From IMG/VR virus record IMGVR_UViG_3300005577_000042, positions 1 through 53,126 of that record: DNA of 53,126 bases; one strand, 5' to 3'. The position numbers and the translations under genes are program-made. Within the stretch, counting starts at the first letter, position 1, and each line of letters begins with the position of its first letter. Of this stretch, positions 34,435-41,982 are shown one piece after another. The notes beneath the pieces were generated by a model that saw only the letters and a program-made list of their open reading frames with translations, made no database searches and was not told the DNA's origin. The stretch comes from a virus.

Positions 34435-35064
34435 TTACTTTGACACGTTGTCATTAACGCCATCGGGGAGTACATTCCTCACCATATTCAACCTATTCAA
34501 TATCTTATCAACTATAGCCGATTCAACCGATTTTGGTAAGTTCAGTGGCAAATCAACCAATTCTGTGCCGACAGGAACGCTACCTACCAAAGTTAGGTTC
34601 ACCGTTGCTGAAACGAGGCTACTTACGTTATCCAAATAGATGTTACCACCCTCAATATAAGCCAACACCATCCACTTCGGAGTTTTAGTCATTTGCTGCA
34701 TAAACCTGTCCTTATTCCGCATAGGGAATATCTGCGTCTTTTTATTGCCGTTGAAGGCTATATACGCCAATTCGCGCCCTTGAGGTAGTCCGGCAGGTGT
34801 ATTTGGCATTGTGATATATTTTCTGCCTGTAGCCGACTCTGTTTGTATGGATAGCCCGTTGTAGGTGCATAAGAATTGGTCGTTGGAGTAGACGGACTCA
34901 CCGAGGCGGTCTTGCTCAAAAGCATCCACCTTAGCTTGGTAGGCGACTTCCTGTGCAACGTACTCAGCAATTTGACGCAGGGAATAGTTTGCATTATCGC
35001 TGCGATAATTTTTGTAGTACCCTGTTAATATAAGTTCTGCGAGTTTACCGTAGCTGTCCGCCAT
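34435..35064 (-). CDS. Putative tail/ring structural protein (209 aa)
   Basis: Helical N-terminus (MADSYGKLAELILTGYYKNY) is followed by beta strands with FMQQMTKTPKWMVLAYIEGG. It ends with a helical tail containing SAIVDKILNRLNMVRNVLP. No enzyme motif. It belongs to the head-tail module and is preceded by a late-type box (35082-35089). The HNH cassette B separates it from the ring protein gene upstream. Confidence 0.6.
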   Translation of the reverse strand: MADSYGKLAELILTGYYKNYRSDNANYSLRQIAEYVAQEVAYQAKVDAFEQDRLGESVYSNDQFLCTYNGLSIQTESATGRKYITMPNTPAGLPQGRELAYIAFNGNKKTQIFPMRNKDRFMQQMTKTPKWMVLAYIEGGNIYLDNVSSLVSATVNLTLVGSVPVGTELVDLPLNLPKSVESAIVDKILNRLNMVRNVLPDGVNDNVSK

Positions 35065-35068
35065 TTTA

Positions 35069-35100
35069 TTTGCATTTTTAACAAATATAACATATATTCG
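35069..35100 (+). promoter_or_regulatory. Promoter of HNH cassette B
   Basis: TTTG (35069-35072), 20-nt spacer, TATATTCG (35093-35100): good agreement with the Bacteroidota promoter consensus. Transcription would begin near 35107, shortly before RNA element B. It overlaps the oppositely directed late box at 35082-35089, so the two promoters probably exclude each other. Confidence 0.65.
35082..35089 (-). promoter_or_regulatory. Candidate late promoter box (TATATTTG)
   Basis: Minus-strand GTTATATTTG lies 17 nt before the start at 35064, with ATTAC 10 nt upstream of it. It belongs to the recurrent set also seen before 27460, 28622, 37077 and 44646. Confidence 0.5.
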
Positions 35101-35118
35101 TAATAGAATTTAAAGCTC

Positions 35119-35191
35119 ATGCCGGAGCAATCGAAAAGACATTTCAGCCCTTAGTGGGGGATTCCGCGGCATCGGATGAACTCGCTAAGGG
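35119..35191 (+). ncRNA. Pseudoknotted RNA element B, upstream of HNH gene
   Basis: P1: ATGCCG (35119-35124) with CGGCAT (35167-35172). P2: CCCTTAG (35148-35154) with CTAAGGG (35185-35191), followed by six T. P3: TCCG (35163-35166) with CGGA (35173-35176), whose 6-nt loop is exactly the P1 3' strand. The start codon follows 9 nt after P2. The element is antisense to the late operon and no plus-strand gene precedes it, so it is not simply an upstream gene's terminator. Same architecture as elements A and C with unrelated helix sequences. Confidence 0.7.
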
Positions 35192-35200
35192 TTTTTTAAT

Positions 35201-35896
35201 ATGGAAAAAGTATGTAGTAAATGTAAGTTATTATTGGATGAATCTATGTTTTCAAAAGATATAACTTCAAAAGACGGAATAAGATATACATGCAGGAGTT
35301 GCTATAGGGAAACTTATAAAAATTCAAGACAGCCTAAAATGGAAATTCTTTTAGAAGGCGAAATTTGGAAAGATGTAGTAGGGTGGGAGGCTTTTTATGA
35401 AGTTTCAAATTTTGGAAACGTACGCGGTAAAGAAAAAATAGTCAAAAATGTAAACGGGGTTAGAAAATTAGATAGATTAATCCCAAGAAGACCATTAAAG
35501 CCTCAAAGCAACCATTTAGGGTATAAAAGTGTTAATTTATACATGGATTCAAAAATGACAAAAAAGCCAATACATCGTTTAGTATCAGAAGCATTTTTGC
35601 CTAATCCTGAAAATAAACCTTGTGTGAATCATAAGGATTTTAATCCATCAAATAATCATGTCGATAATCTTGAATGGTGTACATATCAATATAATTATGA
35701 CTACTCGAAAGAAAGAATAATTAATAGCATGGCAAAGGGGGAGGATCACTTTTACGCGAAACTGACCTCCGACGAAGTAAAACAAATAAAAATGCTTAAA
35801 GGAATTATGAGAAATTGCGATATAGCAAGAAAGTTTAACGTGTCCCCTCCAGTTATATGTGATATATTAAATGGAAAGGCTTGGAAGCATATTTAA
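35201..35896 (+). CDS. HNH homing-type endonuclease with zinc ribbon, NUMOD4, HNH and HTH (231 aa)
   Basis: Residues about 5-35 have CSKC and CRSC, a zinc ribbon. NUMOD4: EGEIWKDVVGWEAFYEVSNF then GNVRG. HNH core: VNHKDFNPSNNHVDNLEWCT. C-terminal helix-turn-helix: LTSDEVKQIKMLKGIMRNCD onward, ending ILNGKAWKHI, as in NUMOD-type DNA-binding tails. It is antisense to the structural operon, and its TAA overlaps the TAA of the convergent ring-protein gene by two bases. It is AT-richer than its neighbours, which supports mobility. Its own promoter and RNA element lie directly upstream. Confidence 0.9.
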   Translation: MEKVCSKCKLLLDESMFSKDITSKDGIRYTCRSCYRETYKNSRQPKMEILLEGEIWKDVVGWEAFYEVSNFGNVRGKEKIVKNVNGVRKLDRLIPRRPLKPQSNHLGYKSVNLYMDSKMTKKPIHRLVSEAFLPNPENKPCVNHKDFNPSNNHVDNLEWCTYQYNYDYSKERIINSMAKGEDHFYAKLTSDEVKQIKMLKGIMRNCDIARKFNVSPPVICDILNGKAWKHI

Positions 35897-37077
35897 CTCG
35901 CTATGCCTCCATTCTTACTATTCGCCGTAGCATATCCTTCTAATTCTGAATCTTTCAAGAATGCGCCCATATCGGTTAAGAACATATAAATTATATTGTC
36001 TATGTCGATGTCCAACCAAACAGGGTCAACACTTGTTGCGGAATCATAAACCTGTCGTGCGTTAGTAATACTCGCAACTTTAAATGACCATCCCGTACCA
36101 ACAGGTAACGTTCCCGTCAGCGTATCGCCAACTTTATATTGAAACCCGCCATTGGTAATTGTTACAGATGTCACAGCCCCGCCCGAAACCACTACTGTGC
36201 CACTTGCGCTATTGCCTGCGCCTCCTGTAAAGTTTACATTAGGGTAAGTGCCGTTCGTATATCCACTACCGCCAACAAGCGTATTCGTAGTGCTAATTGT
36301 GCCATTCAACGTATACCCCCAATAACAGGTAGTCGGATTCATTAGATACGTCAATGTAGCCGATGTTAATGTAGTTGGATAGAATTGGAAATAATCCTCA
36401 TATTCCACGTAAATAGGAAACATTTCGGTTGGATATTCATAATAGCTGAATAGGTTGTCTGCCAAATCCTGTTTCTCAACACGTCTGACAGCCGTTGGAG
36501 TAGTTCCTACTGATAAGATGTAGTACGAAAATCCACTCCCCGTTCCGCCAATATTTGTAGCAAGGGCGCTTAGTGTATCGCCGGGTTTATATCCCGTTCC
36601 ATTTGTTGTGACCCGAACTTGCGTAGCCAAACCGCCTGCTATCGTTATTGTTGCTATCGCGCCAGTGCCGCTGCCGCCAGTTAATGGGATGCCAGTGTAT
36701 ACGCCGTTAGTGTATGCCGTTCCCGCTGTAATGCTACCATTTATTGAACCCCCATTTTCATACATTATATGACTAAGTGAGTCTACAAAGAACAAATCGG
36801 TAGGCTTTGGCGCGTGTCCATTTGCGTCGATGGTTAATATCTGCGGCGCTGAACTGAATTTAGATAGTGAAGAACTGACTTTTATTGTAGATGGATAGGC
36901 GATGCGAGGTACAGGATCGCCATAACGGTACTCATTCTGGTTGCCATAAAGTTTTTGATAATAGCGCCTTTCTGCGAACGGAAAATTTTGATTGAAATTG
37001 ACACTTGAAATCGTCCCGGTAAATCCAGACTTAGCTGAAAGCGTCAATGCCCTTTGAAAAACTTGGTCTACCGTCAT
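35893..37077 (-). CDS. Putative head-tail ring protein with two inserted glycine-rich modules (394 aa)
   Basis: N-terminal 110 residues (MTVDQVFQRALTLSAKSGFT ... RRYYQKLYGNQ) and the C-terminal 50 (WLDIDIDNIIYMFLTDMGAF) are helical and probably form the ring core. Between them are two copies of a module, about residues 116-192 and 257-335, with YTNGxY, LTGGSG or FTGGAG, a VxxVxITxxG strand pair and GDTL. The same module occurs in the tail fibre at 12657-16868. The insertions probably project from the virion surface. Start 4 nt after a TATATTTG box. Confidence 0.65.
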   Translation of the reverse strand: MTVDQVFQRALTLSAKSGFTGTISSVNFNQNFPFAERRYYQKLYGNQNEYRYGDPVPRIAYPSTIKVSSSLSKFSSAPQILTIDANGHAPKPTDLFFVDSLSHIMYENGGSINGSITAGTAYTNGVYTGIPLTGGSGTGAIATITIAGGLATQVRVTTNGTGYKPGDTLSALATNIGGTGSGFSYYILSVGTTPTAVRRVEKQDLADNLFSYYEYPTEMFPIYVEYEDYFQFYPTTLTSATLTYLMNPTTCYWGYTLNGTISTTNTLVGGSGYTNGTYPNVNFTGGAGNSASGTVVVSGGAVTSVTITNGGFQYKVGDTLTGTLPVGTGWSFKVASITNARQVYDSATSVDPVWLDIDIDNIIYMFLTDMGAFLKDSELEGYATANSKNGGIAS

Positions 37078-37081
37078 AGTC

Positions 37082-37089
37082 CAAATATA
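37082..37089 (-). promoter_or_regulatory. Candidate late promoter box (TATATTTG)
   Basis: Minus-strand GTTATATTTGG lies 4 nt before the ATG at 37077, with ATTAC 10 nt upstream. Such spacing would place the transcript start at the initiation codon. Confidence 0.5.
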
Positions 37090-37125
37090 ACAAAAACAAG
37101 TAATGTTATTTTGTGTTGAGATTAT

Positions 37126-37293
37126 ATGAGCATTTTACCAATCTACATTTGGATAAGCACGATAGTGTTTACCATAATCACGATTCTACCGTTTGCTGCG
37201 CCAACGTTTGTATTTCATTGGGCTATACGCGCCGCTTGTGCAGTGCTTATGGTATTAGGATGGGTGTTGTTAATAAAGGATTTTATTCACTAA
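37126..37293 (+). CDS. Small membrane protein on the opposite strand (55 aa)
   Basis: Two hydrophobic segments (IYIWISTIVFTIITILPFAA and ACAVLMVLGWVLLI) separated by a short loop with His and Arg. It is oriented against the late operon. The 3' end overlaps the convergent gene at 37283-37429 by 11 bp. No family is recognised; holin-like size and topology are noted but not decisive. Confidence 0.5.
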   Translation: MSILPIYIWISTIVFTIITILPFAAPTFVFHWAIRAACAVLMVLGWVLLIKDFIH

Positions 37294-37429
37294 GCGCACG
37301 CAATCCCGCCTCATACATCATTTCCTTAATAGCCAACGCCGGACTACCCGGTGCTAACCGTTTCAATGCCTCAATATGATATTTAAGGTCTTTGAGGTGG
37401 TTGCGGAGGGTGAGGTAGTGGTTATTCAT
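37283..37429 (-). CDS. Small helical protein (48 aa)
   Basis: Begins MNNHYLTLRNHLKDLKYHIE and continues with EALKRLAPG and a second helix. The start lies inside the end of the upstream gene (8-nt overlap, other frame). Helical hairpin outline; no family is recognised. Confidence 0.5.
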   Translation of the reverse strand: MNNHYLTLRNHLKDLKYHIEALKRLAPGSPALAIKEMMYEAGLRALSE

Positions 37430-37646
37430 ACAACCCATATCCGTCTAAATGTATTCTATTTATTTTAGACACATCATAAGATTGTGGCGATGGCGTTCTC
37501 CATTCTATTTTATTGTTAAGCGATTCATTTTTTAATTCATCGTAGAACTTTTTAGCCTCATCTTCGGTATCAAAGGTGTACTTGCCTTTAAATCCTTTTA
37601 TTAATTTGGCTTTGGTGAACTCTAACTTGGCATTTGGCTTTTTCAT
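37422..37646 (-). CDS. Small hypothetical protein (74 aa)
   Basis: Begins MKKPNAKLEFTKAKLIKGFK, basic start, then an alpha/beta domain with DTEDEAKKFYDELKNES, an outline common to small phage proteins of unknown role. It is followed by an overlapping helical gene. No function is assigned. Confidence 0.55.
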   Translation of the reverse strand: MKKPNAKLEFTKAKLIKGFKGKYTFDTEDEAKKFYDELKNESLNNKIEWRTPSPQSYDVSKINRIHLDGYGLYE

Positions 37647-37707
37647 AACCCATATTGCTTTAAAACCAAATCTACAAATTAATTATCTTTAATCAAAATT
37701 TAAAGTC

Positions 37708-37878
37708 ATGGCAAAAGGAATGGGGTTCAAAGCAGCCCAAGCATCTGTAGAAAAAGAAGGTTACGGGAAAAAGGCTGCCGGAGCCATCATAGCAAGCGCA
37801 AGCAGAAAGGCGAGCCCTTCAGCGAAACGGAAGAATAAAAATTTAAAGAAGGTATTGGGTAAGCCTAAGAAAAAATAA
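37708..37878 (+). CDS. Small highly basic protein on the opposite strand (56 aa)
   Basis: Begins MAKGMGFKAAQASVEKEGYG and contains KKAAGAIIASASRKASPSAK, ending in a Lys-rich tail (GKPKKK). I associate the pattern GFKAAQ...AAGAI(L/I)AS(S/A)SRKAS with small proteins found next to structural genes in many phages; their function is not known to me. The charge would suit DNA binding in the virion. It stands alone on the plus strand and ends in the bidirectional terminator at 37877-37902. Confidence 0.65.
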   Translation: MAKGMGFKAAQASVEKEGYGKKAAGAIIASASRKASPSAKRKNKNLKKVLGKPKKK

Positions 37879-37902
37879 AGCCCCAAATTTCTCCGGGGCT
37901 TT
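37877..37902. terminator. Bidirectional terminator between convergent genes
   Basis: AAAGCCCC (37877-37884) and GGGGCTTT (37895-37902) form an 8-bp stem with a 10-nt loop. A-rich sequence on the left gives a T-run on the minus strand; the plus side has only TTT. It separates the basic protein gene from the capsid-neighbour gene. Confidence 0.7.
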
Positions 37903-37907
37903 ACCAA

Positions 37908-38843
37908 TTAATCTTCAATCATCTTTCGCAACTGATTATATAGGTCAGTGGCTTTTTGGTCATTTCCCATCACCGCTGCGGATAGTTCCTCAATGGTGCT
38001 GTCTGTCCTCAAGTCGTATACTGGCCTGTCAGCTTCAACTAAATACACATGGCCGGGTATTCTCGTGTCAGATATGATATTCTGACCAAGCGCCGTCATA
38101 AAGATGTATTTATATTTGTTTTTAGGGTTAACGAACTCGCGACGAAATATGCCGGGATTGCTTCGTGCCTTCGTGATGAAATGCTTACGTATAGCCTCGT
38201 CAGTTTGCGCCAAGTCTATTCCGAAAAAGTACGCGAGTGCATACATTTCCTGTGGCGTGGCTTCTCTTGCAGCTTTCTCTGCCTCAAATTGCTCGTCCAA
38301 TTGGCTCAGCACTTCTTTATCGATCTTATCCTGATCCAACAACCTGTACTGATGCGGCACGTTCTTTAACGGCCTCTTACAACCCTCGAAAGCATCATTC
38401 AGCATAACAGCCTGCAATTTGGTCTGTTCATGCTCAAATACGCGCAATATCCCATTACGGAATACGATGTCATTAAGGTTGCTTGCAATTTCTTCTTTGG
38501 TAGGTTCGGGGTCTATCTGCTCATCTACCCATATGGTTGGGAAGCCATGAAGATAGCGCCATCTTCGTGACGCGCCCGGTTTTGCACCTTCTCTTGGGAC
38601 ATACGTTGCGTCCCATGCTAATCCTGAATTGACTACAGCGAAGAAAGGCTGATAGGGTGATAAGATTTCCCCGCCTAAGTCGCCCATCTTTGCGGAGATC
38701 GGCTTTTGCTTTTCGTGGGTTCTGATAAGTTGGAAAATGTACTCTTTGTGCAGGTTCGGAGCGTTGTTAATTCCTGCGATGTCCGGTTCTGCTGTTCTTT
38801 TAACGAAGTTCGGATTTCCGCGCTTCTTTTCGATAGTTGCCAT
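37908..38843 (-). CDS. Putative capsid-associated structural protein (311 aa)
   Basis: Begins MATIEKKRGNPNFVKRTAEP. It has a central helical, charged region (DQDKIDKEVLSQLDEQFEAE) and a beta-rich end. No enzyme motif was recognised. Immediately downstream of the major capsid gene, separated only by an attenuator-like hairpin, so a minor capsid, vertex or head-completion role is plausible. Homology could not be judged. Confidence 0.55.
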   Translation of the reverse strand: MATIEKKRGNPNFVKRTAEPDIAGINNAPNLHKEYIFQLIRTHEKQKPISAKMGDLGGEILSPYQPFFAVVNSGLAWDATYVPREGAKPGASRRWRYLHGFPTIWVDEQIDPEPTKEEIASNLNDIVFRNGILRVFEHEQTKLQAVMLNDAFEGCKRPLKNVPHQYRLLDQDKIDKEVLSQLDEQFEAEKAAREATPQEMYALAYFFGIDLAQTDEAIRKHFITKARSNPGIFRREFVNPKNKYKYIFMTALGQNIISDTRIPGHVYLVEADRPVYDLRTDSTIEELSAAVMGNDQKATDLYNQLRKMIED

Positions 38844-38869
38844 TTTAATTGTTTGTATAGATTAAGTTA

Positions 38870-38899
38870 AAAGGGACAAGCTCACTTTCCTGCCCCTTT
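38870..38899 (-). terminator. Attenuator-like hairpin after the major capsid gene
   Basis: On the minus strand AAAGGGGCAGG pairs with CTTGTCCCTTT over 11 bp including two G-U pairs, loop 8 nt, followed by the modest U-tract TTTTAACTT. A partial terminator here would lower expression of genes downstream of the capsid gene. Confidence 0.5.
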
Positions 38900-38906
38900 G
38901 ATAGTA

Positions 38907-40253
38907 TTACTGTTTGTAAGTAGTCAGGTACTGAATCGCGCCGTACAGTTTAACACCAAAGTAAGCGATGTTATGGTACGATTTGTTAGCGATAGAACCG
39001 TTCGGGTTATCTGCATAACCACCTGATTGCCACATGTGCCATTTGTTAGCACCGCCAATCTGCTGATAAGTCAGGCAGAAACGAGGTACGATGACCTGTG
39101 TTTTCTGATCTTGACCTAAGCCAGTGGTTTTGCCTCGTGGAACCCATAATGACAAGTTGGACTGAATACCAGTACCGCTTGCGCCGAACATGAACTGTTC
39201 GTCGAAGATTTGGTAGTTGGTTAAATTCAGTTTACGATTGTACATGGTGATGCTTTTGAAATTAGCTTTGATGTCATAACCACCCATAGGCGAGCCTTCT
39301 GCGTAGATAATAGCGCCATTGTTAATTTCATTGGCGATTGAGTTCTGCATGTCTTGGAACGGTAATTTCGCTGCCAAAACATCGTACTCTCCAGGAGCGC
39401 CTACAGCCGATAACATACGGTCAACCTGAGCCATTACAGTTTGAGTACCGAACTGGCTATAGTTTAAGGTCTGACCATTTGCGGCTACCTGTGCTAATAC
39501 ACCGTCAGATCCGGACTCATCATAAGGCAGGTTATTTGCCTGTATGCCGTTCATTAAGTTGTACTCGCGTTGCAGGTATTGACGCAACTCGTCTTTCTGC
39601 TGCTGGAAAGTAAACCATGCGTGTGAGCCGTTGCAGGAGAACTCCACCTTTTCCATCATCGCAAGGTCATCCAAAGTGGTGTCCCAGCGAAGTTCGGTGT
39701 TGTAGTTACTGTAACGGTCAACGGTAGGGATGATAGTTTCGGTAACATCCGAAGAACCACCTACCTGATAGAAGCCCATAGAAAGTAATTCTTCACCTGC
39801 TGCTACGGTAGCTGCTTGTGTAGAAACAATAGGGGTAATAGAAAATGTGTGTGCGAACGGAGTGGTACGGTTCACTGCGGTACAACGGGTAATGATACCT
39901 GTCTGTGCGCTACGAAACTCCATACCTACTGATGGAAGTGACAATGTACCGTTTGACCAGTAGTTACCTGCGCCTACAGTTACAGTGATACTTGCGCCTG
40001 CTGCGCCTGACACTGCACCTGCTGCGGTGACAAAGTTCAAAGCACGACCGTGTTCTTCGTACCAGCGTACCTGTTTGTTGTCTGATTTTTCTTCATTACC
40101 TGCTAATTCGTTCAAGCCGATATAGGGGGTAAAGCCGAATTTTTGTACTATCTCACCAAAAGCCGTAACATTGATTACGTTAAGGGAGTTGATTAATCCG
40201 TACCGGGTGACCTGCGGGGCGGAGAAACTTGCGGGGATGGTTGATGCTGCCAT
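38907..40253 (-). CDS. Major capsid protein (putative, 448 aa)
   Basis: Assigned by position after portal and scaffold-like genes and by a typical HK97-type layout. The N-terminal arm is flexible (MAASTIPASFSAPQ). A long helix-like region (MMEKVEFSCNGSHAWFTFQQ through DELRQYLQREYNLMNGI) fits the spine helix. A domain-like stretch QVDRMLSAVGAPGEYDVLAA fits the P-domain/A-domain transition. The C-terminus ends IAYFGVKLYGAIQYLTTYKQ. An insertion (residues about 75-160, Ala/Gly/Thr-rich) may be a surface domain. Starts 16 nt after the scaffold-like gene. Confidence 0.75.
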   Translation of the reverse strand: MAASTIPASFSAPQVTRYGLINSLNVINVTAFGEIVQKFGFTPYIGLNELAGNEEKSDNKQVRWYEEHGRALNFVTAAGAVSGAAGASITVTVGAGNYWSNGTLSLPSVGMEFRSAQTGIITRCTAVNRTTPFAHTFSITPIVSTQAATVAAGEELLSMGFYQVGGSSDVTETIIPTVDRYSNYNTELRWDTTLDDLAMMEKVEFSCNGSHAWFTFQQQKDELRQYLQREYNLMNGIQANNLPYDESGSDGVLAQVAANGQTLNYSQFGTQTVMAQVDRMLSAVGAPGEYDVLAAKLPFQDMQNSIANEINNGAIIYAEGSPMGGYDIKANFKSITMYNRKLNLTNYQIFDEQFMFGASGTGIQSNLSLWVPRGKTTGLGQDQKTQVIVPRFCLTYQQIGGANKWHMWQSGGYADNPNGSIANKSYHNIAYFGVKLYGAIQYLTTYKQ

Positions 40254-40269
40254 TGTTGTTTAATTTTTT

Positions 40270-41319
40270 TTACTTAGGGTTTAAATGTCCGAAGCCCAAT
40301 AAGCCAATGTCGGCTTGTGGCGCTGTGACTGTTGTTGAATTGTTTTGCGACAGGTCAAGGTTCTTGATCTCTGCCACTGTTGATTTAGTCCCTGCGGTCT
40401 TTCCTTGAGTGTAGGCGTTAGATATGAGTGTAGCCATTTTTTTCAATTTCAGCACATCCCCGGCTATCTTTGAAACATTTTGCTTACCTTCTTTATCTAC
40501 CCATCCCAATTCTTGCAGGATTTGGTTGCCGTTCGACTCCTTTAACAGCGTTGACATTTCTTTTCTTTCCGCATCGGACACCTGATAAGAGACATCCTCG
40601 TCCCCAACTTTGTAGGTGAAATCCTTTACTTCTGGAATGCTGCTGTCAACGTATGCCTGCCAATCTCTGCGTCCCTGCTCGATTGCTTCAGGTGTTGGTT
40701 GGTTATCTACTACGACTTCCTGTTGTTTTATTTTTGGTAGTTTAATTTCTTTTTTTGCTGATTCCAATGCAGCGCGAGCCTCTACAGCATCCAGCTTCAA
40801 TAGCTTCTGATTGCGCTCTACAGTCTTATTGTGTGCCACTGCTTCGGCGTACTCCTCACTGTCTGCGTCGAGGACGGACAGGTCAATTTTAACCACATCG
40901 CCATACTGCATCTCTATTTTAAGTGCCGCATCTTCATCCGAATAGTGTGGATTTGATTTCAGAAGGTTAGCCTTGATAGCATCGTAGTCGGACATTTTCT
41001 TATAGTCTCGGTGCTTTTCGGAAAGGTAGTTGAGTAAAACGTCCTCTTTCCCTTCCATTAAGGCAGTGAAAAGCTCAGAGGTATATTCATCCATTTCAGG
41101 ATACTTCTCGACTATTTTCTCTACCTCCTTAATGACTTCAACTGTTGTCGGTGCGGGAATCTCTGCGGGTACTTCAAGTGTAGGTTCAGCCGCAGGAGTT
41201 TCTTCTGTTACTACTGGCGGCGTTACTTCGGCAGTCACTTCAGCCGGAGTTTCGATTGGTGTTTCCGGGGTGTATACCGCGTCGGGTGCTACGGGCGAAA
41301 ACATTGGTTCGTTTGCCAT
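40270..41319 (-). CDS. Putative scaffolding / head-core protein (349 aa)
   Basis: The first 65 residues are rich in Pro, Glu, Thr and Val (TPETPIETPAEVTAEV and similar). The rest is highly charged and helical, with coiled-coil-like stretches (EARAALESAKKEIKL) and a disordered end. Phage scaffolds have this composition and lie just upstream of the major capsid gene. No protease triad was seen. A perfect 14-bp inverted repeat lies between its start and the gene before. Confidence 0.65.
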   Translation of the reverse strand: MANEPMFSPVAPDAVYTPETPIETPAEVTAEVTPPVVTEETPAAEPTLEVPAEIPAPTTVEVIKEVEKIVEKYPEMDEYTSELFTALMEGKEDVLLNYLSEKHRDYKKMSDYDAIKANLLKSNPHYSDEDAALKIEMQYGDVVKIDLSVLDADSEEYAEAVAHNKTVERNQKLLKLDAVEARAALESAKKEIKLPKIKQQEVVVDNQPTPEAIEQGRRDWQAYVDSSIPEVKDFTYKVGDEDVSYQVSDAERKEMSTLLKESNGNQILQELGWVDKEGKQNVSKIAGDVLKLKKMATLISNAYTQGKTAGTKSTVAEIKNLDLSQNNSTTVTAPQADIGLLGFGHLNPK

Positions 41320-41321
41320 AA

Positions 41322-41359
41322 AATTGTTTTAAATTATTCGTACGCAATTTAAAACAATT
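41322..41359. repeat. Perfect 14-bp inverted repeat upstream of scaffold-like gene
   Basis: AATTGTTTTAAATT (41322-41335) is repeated as its exact complement AATTTAAAACAATT (41346-41359), with a 10-bp spacer that contains CGTACG. The repeat starts 3 nt before the ATG at 41319, so in RNA it would form a long AU hairpin next to the initiation site. As DNA it has the shape of a dimeric operator. Confidence 0.85.
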
Positions 41360-41380
41360 ATTGATGTACTTTTCGAGTTG

Positions 41381-41860
41381 CTATTTTGAGCCAGTTATCC
41401 CCTGCGCCTTATCGTACGCCCCTATATCAGTCCCATAATCCTTCACCTGTTTCCCTTCTGGTGTAACAATTGTTATCTGCGCTGTAGGGAAACGACTACT
41501 TAGAGTTTTAGTTCCAGGCCACCCATCGACTTTGCTGATTCCAGACATCAAATCGCCTTCCGTCTTAACGCCCTCGATCGGCGCGATTCTCCCCGCTTTC
41601 CACTGATTGACCAAATTAGTACGATAATCCTGCAATTCCTGCTGCACACGGGGGACTATATCAGTTGGCAAAGCGTCTTTGGGGTTGGCTAAGTTGAACT
41701 TTTGTAAGAGACTCATGCCAACCTGTTTATTGCGCTGATCCAAAACAGGATTGTTCTTCATATTATTAGCCTCAACAAAGCCTATGAACTTATTCCATTT
41801 AGCCTTGTCTTGAGCTGTTAGCGGTTTCGGTTTTTCTCCGTAATTGTCTAATGGTGTCAT
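41381..41860 (-). CDS. Hypothetical protein between portal and scaffold (159 aa)
   Basis: Begins MTPLDNYGEKPKPLTAQDKA; the first 100 residues are helical (WNKFIGFVEANNMKNNPVLD ... VQQELQDYRTNLVNQWKAG). The end is a short beta domain. No family is recognised. Position suggests a minor head protein. Confidence 0.6.
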   Translation of the reverse strand: MTPLDNYGEKPKPLTAQDKAKWNKFIGFVEANNMKNNPVLDQRNKQVGMSLLQKFNLANPKDALPTDIVPRVQQELQDYRTNLVNQWKAGRIAPIEGVKTEGDLMSGISKVDGWPGTKTLSSRFPTAQITIVTPEGKQVKDYGTDIGAYDKAQGITGSK

Positions 41861-41874
41861 ATCATTTAATTTAG

Positions 41875-41882
41875 TAACTTTA
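41875..41882 (+). promoter_or_regulatory. Possible promoter -7 box (plus strand)
   Basis: TAACTTTA fits TAnnTTTg. Transcription would start near 41889, which argues that the plus-strand gene begins at 41983 with a 95-nt leader, rather than at the in-frame ATG at 41887. Confidence 0.4.
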
Positions 41883-41982
41883 CGCTATGAGATTCACACA
41901 CAGGCATCGTCATCGTTTCAGCGAAAACCTTTATGTGCATATCAATGGTAAAGAAGTATTAACAATTAAAAACATTCAAAAA

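Noticed and set aside
35148-35197. Leader hairpin of HNH cassette B as a normal terminator for an upstream gene
   Set aside because: No plus-strand gene lies upstream for many kilobases and the hairpin sits directly before a start codon. The same applies to element C. For element A a terminator role cannot be excluded.
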